IMG/VR virus record: IMGVR_UViG_3300048837_000333
Span: 1-25,102 of that record
DNA: 25,102 bases
Direction: 5' to 3' (one strand)
From: a virus
Positions 1 to 5,186 of the stretch are shown here, in pieces; the stretch's first letter is position 1; each line of letters starts with the position of its first letter. Under the pieces are notes generated by a model. That model did no database searches and was not told the DNA's origin. It saw nothing but the letters and a program-made list of their open reading frames with translations. A program made the position numbers and the translations under genes.

Positions 1-597
1 AATACACATAAAAAAGAGCTTAATAAAGGTGTTCATATAAACAATAAGCTACAAGAAGCATATTGTTTATATGGAGAACCTCTTTGTATAATATTAGAAG
101 TATGTACTATAGATGTTCTTACAGTAAGAGAAACTTATTGGATCAATGATTTTGATTCTGTTGAAAATGGATATAATATAGTGTATCCTTCGTGGAATGG
201 TAGTGGTCCTTATTACTCTAATAGTAAATATGATATATTAACTGTAATAAAGGTATTTAGATATAGTTATCTAGATCTTTACAAGAATCTAACGTATAAT
301 GAAATTGCTCTAAAACTAAATGTATCTGCTGCACTTGTAAATAGTATACGTAGTCAAAAGAGTCACTTATGGTTAAAACAGCGGTATCCCTATCAATATA
401 ATAAAATGGTAGCACTGCTAGGTACTAGAAATGGTAAACTTACACATAAGAAATATCTTATTAAGTCACCTACGCTAGAATTATTTGAAATTAGTAATAT
501 TTCTCAATTTGCTAAGCAAAATAGTTTGGATAGAAGGCATTTACATAAAGTAATTCAAGGAAAGGCTAAATCTCATAAGGGATGGGTATTAGCGTAA
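1..597 (+). CDS. GIY-YIG homing endonuclease, 5' end cut by window edge
   Basis: The reading frame is open from the first base, so the N-terminus with the GIY...YIG motif lies outside the window. The visible 198 residues begin with the second half of a GIY-YIG domain. An HKKELNKGVHINNKLQEA segment is followed by VRETYWINDF, where the Glu matches the catalytic Glu of the family, and then GYNI. A helix-turn-helix-like stretch follows (YNEIALKLNVSAALVNSI). The last 40 residues look like a NUMOD-type DNA-binding module, ending in a GKAKSHKGWVLA pattern. This architecture is typical of phage homing endonucleases such as the Seg and I-TevI kind, which cut DNA to spread their own gene. I see no group I intron core downstream, so it may be free-standing or belong to an intron whose core lies to the left. 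The family call is firm; the role is inferred. Confidence 0.85.
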   Translation, partial: NTHKKELNKGVHINNKLQEAYCLYGEPLCIILEVCTIDVLTVRETYWINDFDSVENGYNIVYPSWNGSGPYYSNSKYDILTVIKVFRYSYLDLYKNLTYNEIALKLNVSAALVNSIRSQKSHLWLKQRYPYQYNKMVALLGTRNGKLTHKKYLIKSPTLELFEISNISQFAKQNSLDRRHLHKVIQGKAKSHKGWVLA

Positions 598-610
598 CCT
601 CCACGAAGTT

Positions 611-917
611 TGCCGGGTTCCTTGTTAAATAATACCCGGCACACTAACGGATATGCTCTAAACCGTACCAAAGGGTGGTATGTACGTAACGTACGGGTTA
701 CAGAGGGCCGGAATTCCCAAGACTGCCTAACAAGCAGCGTGAGCATATCCATTAGTGTTCGTATACGTAATTAGTCTAGACCCTAAGTCGCGGCAACTTC
801 TTAGGATTGAAAATGCTAAAAACCCGTAGGCCTTGCCGGGTCATTACTGAATAAAACACAGGGTGCATAGCCCTAAGATCTCGGATTATTGGTTTGACGA
901 GCCCGCTCTGATGGCGG
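611..917 (+). ncRNA. Candidate structured RNA in a 350-base gene-free stretch
   Basis: Positions 598-948 carry no convincing gene but many helices. An 8-bp hairpin pairs 611-618 with 634-641. A long-range helix pairs 642-658 with 741-757 (17 positions, one C/A mismatch). It encloses a multibranch domain with hairpins 666-670/676-680, 682-686/690-694 and 723-726/734-737. Further hairpins pair 782-787/800-805, 822-826/837-841, 860-863/871-874, 880-883/898-901 and 903-906/914-917. TTGCCGGGT occurs at both 610-618 and 833-841. The location beside a phage tRNA cluster resembles that of large phage RNAs such as GOLLD, but I cannot match it to that family. It could also be leader or intron-derived sequence. 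The strand is assumed from the neighbours. Confidence 0.4.
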
Positions 918-948
918 TGTAGTTTAAGATGTACGACTAATTACTTAT

Positions 949-1525
949 ATGAATAAAGGCTATACTAAGTCTGTTTGACTATTCCGGAAATTGGTCCGCC
1001 CCATATAAAGAGGCAGGCTATGACGTATATCAAATAGACATTAAACATGATATAGACATCCTTACAATAGAATACGAAGATATTGTAAACAAAAACGTTT
1101 ACGGCATTCTAGCAGCCCCGCCGTGTACCGACTTCGCCGGATCGGGCGCACAATACTGGAAAGTTAAAGACGCTGATGGCAGAACCGAGGCGTCTCTAGC
1201 TCTTATAGATAAGGTGTTAGAAATTGTTTCCTGGTTCCCGGATATTAAGTTCTGGGTGCTAGAAAACCCCGTAGGACGACTACAAACGTTGCGTCCACAG
1301 CTTGGGAAGCCCTGGTATTTTCAGCCACATTGGTACGGAGATCCTTGGACTAAAAAGACTGGTTTATGGGGCAAATTTAATAAAGAACTGCCTAAAAATG
1401 AAGTAGCTCCTGACCCTAATTCTTGGATAATGAAGTTAGGTGGTAAGTCCGAACGTACAAAAGAGCTACGTAGTATGACACCACCGGGCTTCGCAAAAGC
1501 TTTTTTTGAAGCAAATAATGGATAG
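949..1525 (+). CDS. DNA cytosine-5 methyltransferase-like protein, apparent +1 frameshift near start
   Basis: The product resembles small phage C5-methyltransferase-like proteins that would transfer a methyl group from S-adenosylmethionine to DNA cytosine. Visible motifs are LSLFDYSGNWSAPYKEAGYD (motif I region), AAPPCTDFAGSG with the PPC motif that holds the catalytic Cys, and VLENPVGR (motif VI-like, ENP instead of ENV). At about 190 residues it is shorter than full C5-MTases, with no obvious target-recognition domain. The coding frame is open from 953, but the only nearby ATG (949) is one frame off. ATG AAT AAA is followed by an extra G; without it the protein would start MNKAILSLFDYSG. 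This may be a real mutation, a sequencing error, a non-canonical start or a +1 shift at AAA-G. There is no strong ribosome-binding site before 949. Family is likely; activity is uncertain. Confidence 0.7.
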
Positions 1526-1575
1526 CCAACTCTATTAACTGAAGATAATCTAAAAAAGCACAATAAGTTTAACAT

Positions 1576-1668
1576 GGCCACCTTAGCCGAATCGGCATAG
1601 CGGCAGCTGCCTTGAAAGCAGAAGGCTCAGAAATGGGTGTGGGGGTTCGAGTCCCTCGGTGGCCGCCA
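1576..1668 (+). tRNA. tRNA-Ser(TGA)
   Basis: The acceptor stem GGCCACC pairs with GGTGGCC (1658-1664). It is followed by discriminator G and an encoded CCA (1666-1668). The anticodon loop CTTGAAA gives anticodon TGA. A long variable arm and the T loop TTCGAGT identify a class II serine tRNA. Confidence 0.95.
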
Positions 1669-1685
1669 TTAAATAAGAAAGTAAT

Positions 1686-1838
1686 ATGAGTTCAGGACAA
1701 AAAGCCGTTTGGGAGGACGAGAACGACTGGATCGAGTTTAAGCATTCTACGGACATTCTTAATAAAGTAACTTGGGATGTGTATATCCCTAAAAGGCTAC
1801 TAGAAGTTAATAACCTACTTAAGATATTCATAAAATGA
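1686..1838 (+). CDS. Small hypothetical protein, 50 aa
   Basis: A 50-residue protein starts MSSGQKAVWEDENDWIEF and ends LLKIFIK. It has no recognisable domain. It is rich in charged residues and tryptophan (WEDENDWIEF). The start ATG lies 17 bases after the CCA end of tRNA-Ser, and its stop overlaps the next start as ATGA. That translational coupling is the main argument that it is a real gene. No strong ribosome-binding site is visible before it. Function unknown. Confidence 0.6.
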   Translation: MSSGQKAVWEDENDWIEFKHSTDILNKVTWDVYIPKRLLEVNNLLKIFIK

Positions 1839-2149
1839 AAATGTATATTGCGGTACTAGACAGTGTGCCAGCGCACATGGTTCCAGTATTAGTAGCGCAT
1901 TCAGTGCTAGGTGCGCATCTCCACTTTAATGGTAACGAGCTTTTAGACTATAATGATTGGTTGGATTTTAGCTTCAAAAAGTGTGTAGTAAAAGTTAACC
2001 AAAAAGAGTTTGAAAAGATTAAAGCCCTAGAACACGTATACCAAGGTTTTGAGCGCACTGTATTGAATGCTCAGCCATCTTGTTTAGTAGTGTGTCCTAG
2101 AAACGAATACCCTAACGTACTTAAATTTGCAAAACTATGGACTCCCTAA
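1835..2149 (+). CDS. Possible peptidyl-tRNA hydrolase 2 (Pth2)-like protein, 104 aa
   Basis: The protein starts MKMYIAVLDSVPAHMVPVLV and continues AHSVLGAHL, then FKKCVVKVNQKEFEKIKAL. This order resembles the Pth2 fold: a first beta strand, an alpha helix with a conserved (Q/A)HA/S-type segment, and a later KVVxKV-(D/N)xxE strand-helix unit. The classic Pth2 lysine and aspartate of the active site are not clearly kept, so it may be a divergent, non-hydrolytic member. Pth2 enzymes release peptides from stalled peptidyl-tRNA, which would suit a location inside a tRNA cluster. The start is fixed by the ATGA overlap with the gene before it. It overlaps the next gene by 13 bases. The assignment is tentative and rests on pattern reading only. 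Confidence 0.5.
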   Translation: MKMYIAVLDSVPAHMVPVLVAHSVLGAHLHFNGNELLDYNDWLDFSFKKCVVKVNQKEFEKIKALEHVYQGFERTVLNAQPSCLVVCPRNEYPNVLKFAKLWTP

Positions 2150-2427
2150 AGAAATTTGTTGTTGCCTTTCTGTCGCTACATGATAGTATTATTAAACAAG
2201 AAATTGTAGAAGCTAAAGACGAAGTTGCTGCAATTAAAAGCTACCTTAACTGGGGCGATATTGCTTTTCCTGAAGATGCGACATTACAAGATATCTATGA
2301 AACGGTATATAATAGTGATTGTTACATTTCAGTAATGGATTTAGATAAGGAGCTGCGAGCCAGGCGGTCAGGCAGCGGATTGCAAACCCGTGTAGCTCAG
2401 TTCGACTCTGAGGCAGCTTTCCAGTAA
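2137..2427 (+). CDS. Hypothetical protein, 96 aa, whose 3' end contains a whole tRNA gene
   Basis: The first 72 residues (MDSLKKFVVAFLSLHDSIIK through VMDLDKEL) look like ordinary acidic, helical phage protein. The last 25 codons read straight through the tRNA-Cys gene and give a basic tail unlike the rest. The stop TAA comes one base after the tRNA's CCA. The start overlaps the previous gene by 13 bases, and the stop overlaps the next possible start as TAATG. No domain is recognised. Either the C-terminal tail is tolerated by-product sequence, or a tRNA has been laid over the end of an older gene. The gene is likely real; its function is unknown. Confidence 0.65.
   Translation: MDSLKKFVVAFLSLHDSIIKQEIVEAKDEVAAIKSYLNWGDIAFPEDATLQDIYETVYNSDCYISVMDLDKELRARRSGSGLQTRVAQFDSEAAFQ
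2350..2423 (+). tRNA. tRNA-Cys(GCA), nested in a coding sequence
   Basis: The acceptor GAGCTGC (2350-2356) pairs with GCAGCTT (2413-2419), with a G.U first pair. The D stem is GCC/GGC and the anticodon loop TTGCAAA gives GCA. The T arm is CTCAG-TTCGACT-CTGAG. Discriminator T and CCA (2421-2423) are encoded. One A/C mismatch closes the anticodon stem. The whole gene sits inside the reading frame of the preceding protein gene. Confidence 0.9.
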
Positions 2428-2516
2428 TGGCTATTAAACTAATGCAGCCTAATATAGTGTTGCACTGGTATATAGATAAATACGGATTTCTACAACTGGA
2501 AATAATTCACAGATAA
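2427..2516 (+). CDS. Possible 29-aa peptide
   Basis: An ATG overlapping the previous stop (TAATG) opens a 29-codon frame, MAIKLMQPNIVLHWYIDKYG and so on. Its stop lies one base before tRNA-Gly. The coupling and the neat fit between two tRNA genes favour a real gene. The length is too small for certainty and no family is recognised. There is no separate ribosome-binding site, so translation would depend on coupling. Confidence 0.35.
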   Translation: MAIKLMQPNIVLHWYIDKYGFLQLEIIHR

Positions 2517-2517
2517 C

Positions 2518-2590
2518 GCGTGCGTAGCTTAATTGGTAAAGCATCTGGTTGCCAACCAGAAGACTGCGGGTTCGAGACCCGCCGCCCGCA
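2518..2590 (+). tRNA. tRNA-Gly(GCC)
   Basis: The acceptor GCGTGCG pairs with CGCCCGC, with one T/C mismatch. The anticodon arm TCTGG-TTGCCAA-CCAGA gives anticodon GCC. The T arm is GCGGG-TTCGAGA-CCCGC and the discriminator is A. A complete CCA is not encoded here, unlike in the neighbouring tRNAs. Confidence 0.93.
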
Positions 2591-2597
2591 CAAATTT

Positions 2598-2619
2598 GCA
2601 CTTGAATAAAGTGCTTTTT
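2598..2619 (+). terminator. Rho-independent terminator after tRNA-Gly
   Basis: GCACTT (2598-2603) pairs with AAGTGC (2609-2614) around the loop GAATA and is followed by five Ts. The stem is only 6 bp, so it is modest. It overlaps the -35 element of the promoter that follows. Confidence 0.6.
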
Positions 2620-2630
2620 CAATATATAAT
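2602..2630 (+). promoter_or_regulatory. Sigma70-type promoter before the 90-aa acidic protein
   Basis: TTGAAT (2602-2607), a 17-base spacer and a perfect TATAAT (2625-2630) predict a transcript starting near 2637. It would serve the gene at 2660 and the tRNAs behind it. The -35 lies inside the loop of the upstream terminator. Confidence 0.75.
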
Positions 2631-2659
2631 ATATGCTTACATACTGAAAAAGTAAACAA

Positions 2660-2932
2660 ATGCGAAAAGTATTTTTTAGTTATTCTACCGGCTATGCTGG
2701 TATGGACGGTCATGAGGTTCTTGAATTCGATGATGATGTTTCTGTAGAAGAGTTGGATCTTGCTGCTTGGGAAGGTGCGGTTGCTAATGCAGAAATGTAT
2801 GGTGTGTATAACGCGTGCGAATACGAGGATTCTATCACCGAAGAGGAACTAGATAGCGAATGCTATTCTTATGATATCTCGGGGGATTGGGAAGACTACG
2901 ATCCAGAAAAACACGACGGGTTTATCAACTAA
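2660..2932 (+). CDS. Acidic hypothetical protein, 90 aa
   Basis: The protein begins MRKVFFSYSTGYAGMDGHEV and is very acidic afterwards, with many Asp and Glu and runs such as ITEEELDSE. It has no membrane segment and no recognised catalytic motif. Its small size, strong negative charge and own strong promoter (TATAAT at 2625-2630) fit an early phage protein that binds a basic host or nucleic-acid-binding partner; that is inference only. The ATG lies about 23 bases after the predicted transcription start. Its TAA stop directly abuts the first base of the next tRNA. Function unknown. Confidence 0.8.
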   Translation: MRKVFFSYSTGYAGMDGHEVLEFDDDVSVEELDLAAWEGAVANAEMYGVYNACEYEDSITEEELDSECYSYDISGDWEDYDPEKHDGFIN

Positions 2933-3009
2933 GGCTCCTTAGCAAAGTCGGTTAATGCAGCGGTCTCATACGCCGCCATGCGCGTGTTCGAATCACGCAG
3001 GAGCTACCA
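2933..3009 (+). tRNA. tRNA-Met(CAT) (or Ile2 if the wobble C is modified)
   Basis: The acceptor GGCTCCT pairs with AGGAGCT (2999-3005). The anticodon arm GCGGT-CTCATAC-GCCGC gives CAT. The T arm is GCGTG-TTCGAAT-CACGC, and A plus CCA are encoded. The paired first base argues against an initiator tRNA. Elongator Met and lysidine-modified Ile2 cannot be separated by eye. Confidence 0.92.
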
Positions 3010-3010
3010 C

Positions 3011-3085
3011 ATCCCCTTAGTTCAACGGATAGAATAGGGGTTTCCTAAACCCTAGGTACAGGTTCGATCCCTGTAGGGGGTACCA
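3011..3085 (+). tRNA. tRNA-Arg(CCT)
   Basis: The acceptor ATCCCCT pairs with AGGGGGT (3075-3081). The anticodon arm GGGGT-TTCCTAA-ACCCT gives CCT, reading the AGG arginine codon that is common in this window. The T arm is ACAGG-TTCGATC-CCTGT, and A plus CCA are encoded. Confidence 0.94.
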
Positions 3086-3103
3086 ACCATTTCTAAAGTA
3101 TTT

Positions 3104-3394
3104 TTGAAATTAAAGACAAAGCTAGGCCTCGATGACGTCCTGACCTTTGGCAAGTATCACGGACATAAAGTTGAGGATATAGTAAACGACTCCCCACACT
3201 ATATTTCTTGGTTGATACAAAATACAGATACTAAGTTCTACGAGTCTGTTCACGAAAGAATGTACTCAGCCTTAGCTAAATACGTACCTAAGGGGCCGGT
3301 AGGTCCTTGGGTTTATAGTGGGGAAAATAATTTATATGCTAACGGCTTGAGTAGTGATGACTTCACTAATTGGATAGAAGACGTACCTTTTTAA
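3104..3394 (+). CDS. Exodeoxyribonuclease X C-terminal-like / DUF3820-type small protein, 96 aa
   Basis: The segment LTFGKYHGHKVEDIV, followed by SPHYISWLI, matches the short module found at the C-terminus of exodeoxyribonuclease X-type proteins and in DUF3820-type proteins (pattern FGKYKGxxxxxIxxxxPxYLxWL). That module occurs alone in many phages, and no nuclease domain is present here. The rest, with PKGPVGPWVYSG and a WIEDVPF tail, is unassigned. No ATG suits the start: the frame opens with TTG at 3104, 18 bases after tRNA-Arg, without a clear ribosome-binding site. The true start could be an ATT at 3089. It stands between two tRNA genes. The domain call is fairly sure; the role is unknown. 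Confidence 0.75.
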   Translation: MKLKTKLGLDDVLTFGKYHGHKVEDIVNDSPHYISWLIQNTDTKFYESVHERMYSALAKYVPKGPVGPWVYSGENNLYANGLSSDDFTNWIEDVPF

Positions 3395-3401
3395 CAAATA
3401 T

Positions 3402-3477
3402 GCCCGGTTGGTGTGAGAGGTGAGCCGCCATCCCTACAAGATGACTAATGTCAGTTCGAGTCTGACACCGGGTACCA
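3402..3477 (+). tRNA. tRNA-Val(TAC)
   Basis: The acceptor GCCCGGT pairs with ACCGGGT (3467-3473). The anticodon loop CCTACAA gives TAC. The T arm is GTCAG-TTCGAGT-CTGAC, and A plus CCA are encoded. The D arm and the outer anticodon-stem pair are irregular. Confidence 0.9.
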
Positions 3478-3490
3478 CCTTTAGATCAAC

Positions 3491-3826
3491 ATGAACTTAA
3501 ATATTGAATCAATGTCCCATTTCTATGCACAAGATACCGACGAATCTCCAGTAAAGCAATCAAGTACCACACTTAAGCATTATGAGGATGATTATGGGGA
3601 TGCGGTGATTAGGCGTAATGAGGATGCGGTAACTAGTCGCAAATTTATTGTTGGATCACTAACTAATGCAGGGATTAGTTTCGCTGCTATGCCGGTAATT
3701 CATGTGAGCGAAGCGAGTGCTAGAACAGAATGCGATAGGCTAGCACGAGTCAATCCGGGTAAGACTTATATCTACTGTCAATTGCTGGGCGGTGCTACGC
3801 TGCCAATAGGTCTTAAAAGACTATGA
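3491..3826 (+). CDS. Hypothetical protein, 111 aa
   Basis: The product starts MNLNIESMSHFYAQDTDESP. Residues from about 50 on (RKFIVGSLTNAGISFAAMPV, then HVSEASARTECDRLA) have an alpha/beta look, and NPGKTYIYCQLLGGA resembles phage proteins that carry a short beta hairpin near the end. No family is recognised. The ATG is 14 bases after tRNA-Val's CCA. The stop overlaps the following start by four bases (ATGA), so the two are coupled. Function unknown. Confidence 0.75.
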   Translation: MNLNIESMSHFYAQDTDESPVKQSSTTLKHYEDDYGDAVIRRNEDAVTSRKFIVGSLTNAGISFAAMPVIHVSEASARTECDRLARVNPGKTYIYCQLLGGATLPIGLKRL

Positions 3827-4215
3827 CACTACAGGTCGGTAATGCTAATACTGTAGATATTAAGCCCGAAGATTTACAGGTTGCATATAGAGGGGTTATC
3901 GCAGCAGTCAAATGTGTACAGGTTAATGAGTCTTTTGAAGTTCTAGCTTGCATTAAGAAAAACGACGCCTGGTTGGTTTCTAGTAAGCTGTACTCCGACA
4001 CTCTTAGTAGTCTAGAATTAGCTGTTAAGAAACGAGGGGATGCTGTGAGCTGGATAAAGGACGGATTGCTGCCTAAGATTAATGAATGGCTAGGGGCTTT
4101 ATTTCCACCCAATAAAGTGGCGGAAGTTTCTGCTATAGCGATAGAAGTTGATAGAGCTGTATCGGGCATTAGGTTTATAGCCCATGCAGACGGTACATTA
4201 GTGGCAACACTATAA
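3823..4215 (+). CDS. Hypothetical protein, 130 aa
   Basis: The protein begins MTLQVGNANTVDIKPEDLQV and contains a helical, mildly basic middle (LSSLELAVKKRGDAVSWIKD). A C-terminal strand-rich part ends ADGTLVATL. No known motif or membrane segment is seen. ATGA coupling to the gene before suggests the two products are made together. Its TAA stop directly touches the first base of tRNA-Phe, repeating the tight packing seen across this cluster. Function unknown. Confidence 0.75.
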   Translation: MTLQVGNANTVDIKPEDLQVAYRGVIAAVKCVQVNESFEVLACIKKNDAWLVSSKLYSDTLSSLELAVKKRGDAVSWIKDGLLPKINEWLGALFPPNKVAEVSAIAIEVDRAVSGIRFIAHADGTLVATL

Positions 4216-4291
4216 CCATCTTTGGCGTAGCTGGTGCGCGCGCTGGTCTGAAGAGCCAGAGGACTTAGTTCGATTCTAAGAGGGTGGGCCA
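4216..4291 (+). tRNA. tRNA-Phe(GAA)
   Basis: The acceptor CCATCTT pairs with AGGGTGG (4281-4287) using two wobble pairs. The anticodon arm CTGGT-CTGAAGA-GCCAG gives GAA. The T arm is CTTAG-TTCGATT-CTAAG, and CCA is encoded. The discriminator is G and the first pair C-G, unlike the G1 and A73 of typical bacterial tRNA-Phe. Confidence 0.87.
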
Positions 4292-4298
4292 TAAAGTG

Positions 4299-4374
4299 AG
4301 AACGCCGTGATTAGTCCACCGAGGTAGGGCGATGCGGAAGCTAATGGACGTGCCCAAGACGGCGTTCTTTCTTT
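4299..4374 (+). ncRNA. Closed structured element between tRNA-Phe and tRNA-Asp (small RNA or elaborate terminator)
   Basis: AGAACGCCGT (4299-4308) pairs perfectly with ACGGCGTTCT (4359-4368), followed by T-rich TTCTTT. The 50 bases inside can form GTCCA/TGGAC (4314-4318 with 4345-4349) and CCG/CGG (4319-4321 with 4335-4337). GGGC/GCCC (4327-4330 with 4352-4355) would cross the GTCCA helix as a pseudoknot. A plain terminator would not need such an interior. tRNA-Asp follows within three bases. Confidence 0.5.
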
Positions 4375-4376
4375 AT

Positions 4377-4456
4377 GGCGTATGGGACTGCTTGGTTGTG
4401 GTCACCTGCCTGTCACGCAGGATATCAGACGGGTTCGATTCCCGTATACGTCGCCA
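4377..4456 (+). tRNA. tRNA-Asp(GTC)
   Basis: The acceptor GGCGTAT pairs with ATACGTC (4446-4452). The anticodon arm CCTGC-CTGTCAC-GCAGG gives GTC. The T arm is ACGGG-TTCGATT-CCCGT. Discriminator G, as expected for Asp, and CCA are encoded. Confidence 0.95.
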
Positions 4457-4480
4457 GATCAATACAATACACAACACATC

Positions 4481-5005
4481 ATGAGTTATAATATATGGCT
4501 GGTAGCCGACTACCATTTTGGACATGAAGGTCCCTATACTAAATTCACCAGGGACGACGGTAGCAAGCTTAGAGATTTTTCCTGTGCTGAGGACTGTGAC
4601 GAGTACATGATCCAAGAACACAATAAGCTGGTTAAGCCAAAAGACAGAGTGTACGTTCTAGGAGACGTTACTTTTCATAAAAAGTACCTAACCTATCTTC
4701 ACAGGATGGTTGGGCGTAAGGTACTAATTAGAGGTAATCATGATGAGGAAAAGCTTAGTACTTACGCCGAATATTTCGACGATGTGCGAGGCTGCCATCA
4801 ATTTTCTGGGCTTCTGCTTACGCATATTCCCGTACATCCTGACAGCCTCGGTCGTTGGGGGTATAATATTCATGGACATCTTCACGCGCACAGGGTTATG
4901 ATTGGTACTGAGGTAGACCCTAGGTATTTTTGCGTTTCCGTAGAACAAACCAACTACAGACCCATGTCTCTAGAGGAAGTCAAAAAGTACAAGCCCAATG
5001 ATTAA
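4481..5005 (+). CDS. Calcineurin-like metallophosphoesterase, 174 aa
   Basis: The metal-binding motifs of the calcineurin-like phosphoesterase fold are all present in order: VADYHFGHEG (residues about 7-16), VYVLGDVTF, IRGNHDE, LLLTHIPVH and INIHGHLH-type HGHLHAH. The unlinked two-metal site would hydrolyse a phosphoester. Small stand-alone phage members of this family are common and their substrates are unknown. The length is typical for them. The start is ATG 4481 rather than any upstream codon, because the frame upstream runs through tRNA-Asp. There is no strong ribosome-binding site. The gene lies between tRNA-Asp and a strong hairpin. Confidence 0.9.
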   Translation: MSYNIWLVADYHFGHEGPYTKFTRDDGSKLRDFSCAEDCDEYMIQEHNKLVKPKDRVYVLGDVTFHKKYLTYLHRMVGRKVLIRGNHDEEKLSTYAEYFDDVRGCHQFSGLLLTHIPVHPDSLGRWGYNIHGHLHAHRVMIGTEVDPRYFCVSVEQTNYRPMSLEEVKKYKPND

Positions 5006-5012
5006 AGAAAAT

Positions 5013-5087
5013 GTCTCTACTAAATAAGGTAATACAACCAGGCTCCGATACTACAAGTTATCGGAGCCTGGTCGTGCTTCTAGAGAT
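5013..5087 (+). other. Long two-part hairpin containing a 27-codon open frame
   Basis: ACCAGGCTCCGATA (5037-5050) pairs perfectly over 14 bp with 5059-5072 around the 8-base loop CTACAAGT. An outer helix GTCTCTA/TAGAGAT (5013-5019 with 5081-5087) closes around it. No T tract follows, so it is not a standard terminator. It lies within an open frame from ATG 5011 to TAA 5092-5094 (MSLLNKVIQPG...). It could be a regulatory RNA, an RNase processing site or an attenuator. Confidence 0.55.
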
Positions 5088-5119
5088 GGGTTAAACATAA
5101 ATATGGCTGCGACTATAGG

Positions 5120-5143
5120 CCGTAAAGTACGGTTTGTTATAAT
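5120..5143 (+). promoter_or_regulatory. Extended -10 promoter with an inverted repeat in its spacer
   Basis: TGTTATAAT (5135-5143) is an extended -10 with a perfect TATAAT, but no good -35 lies 17 bases upstream. CCGTA-AAG-TACGG (5120-5132) is a perfect inverted repeat directly upstream and could be an operator. It would drive the 54-aa gene and thyX. Confidence 0.55.
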
Positions 5144-5186
5144 GTTTGTAGAAAACGATAAATAAAATGTTCTATGGAGAATATTA

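Noticed and set aside
174-179. TATAAT inside the GIY-YIG gene as a promoter
   Set aside because: The nearest TTGATT is only 14 bases upstream, and the AT-rich coding sequence gives such matches by chance.
181-597. A separate 138-aa gene starting at GTG 181
   Set aside because: The frame is open to base 1 and the upstream residues carry GIY-YIG motifs, so this is the tail of a larger gene.
598-948. Possible third group I intron joining the GIY-YIG gene to the methyltransferase gene
   Set aside because: I could not find R and S elements like those at 15748/16040. AGTCG and CGACT near 786 and 933 can pair but do not fit the conserved P7 pattern, and the methyltransferase already begins at its natural N-terminus.
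3813-4292. 159-codon open frame on the minus strand
   Set aside because: It is opposite two coupled genes and tRNA-Phe, has no ribosome-binding site, and its composition is that of an antisense shadow.
4382-4480. Longer N-terminus of the phosphoesterase
   Set aside because: That part of the frame is the tRNA-Asp gene; ATG 4481 starts directly before the first conserved motif.
5011-5094. 27-codon frame as a confirmed gene
   Set aside because: It is mostly made of the two arms of a long hairpin and has no good ribosome-binding site, so I list the hairpin and leave the peptide open.
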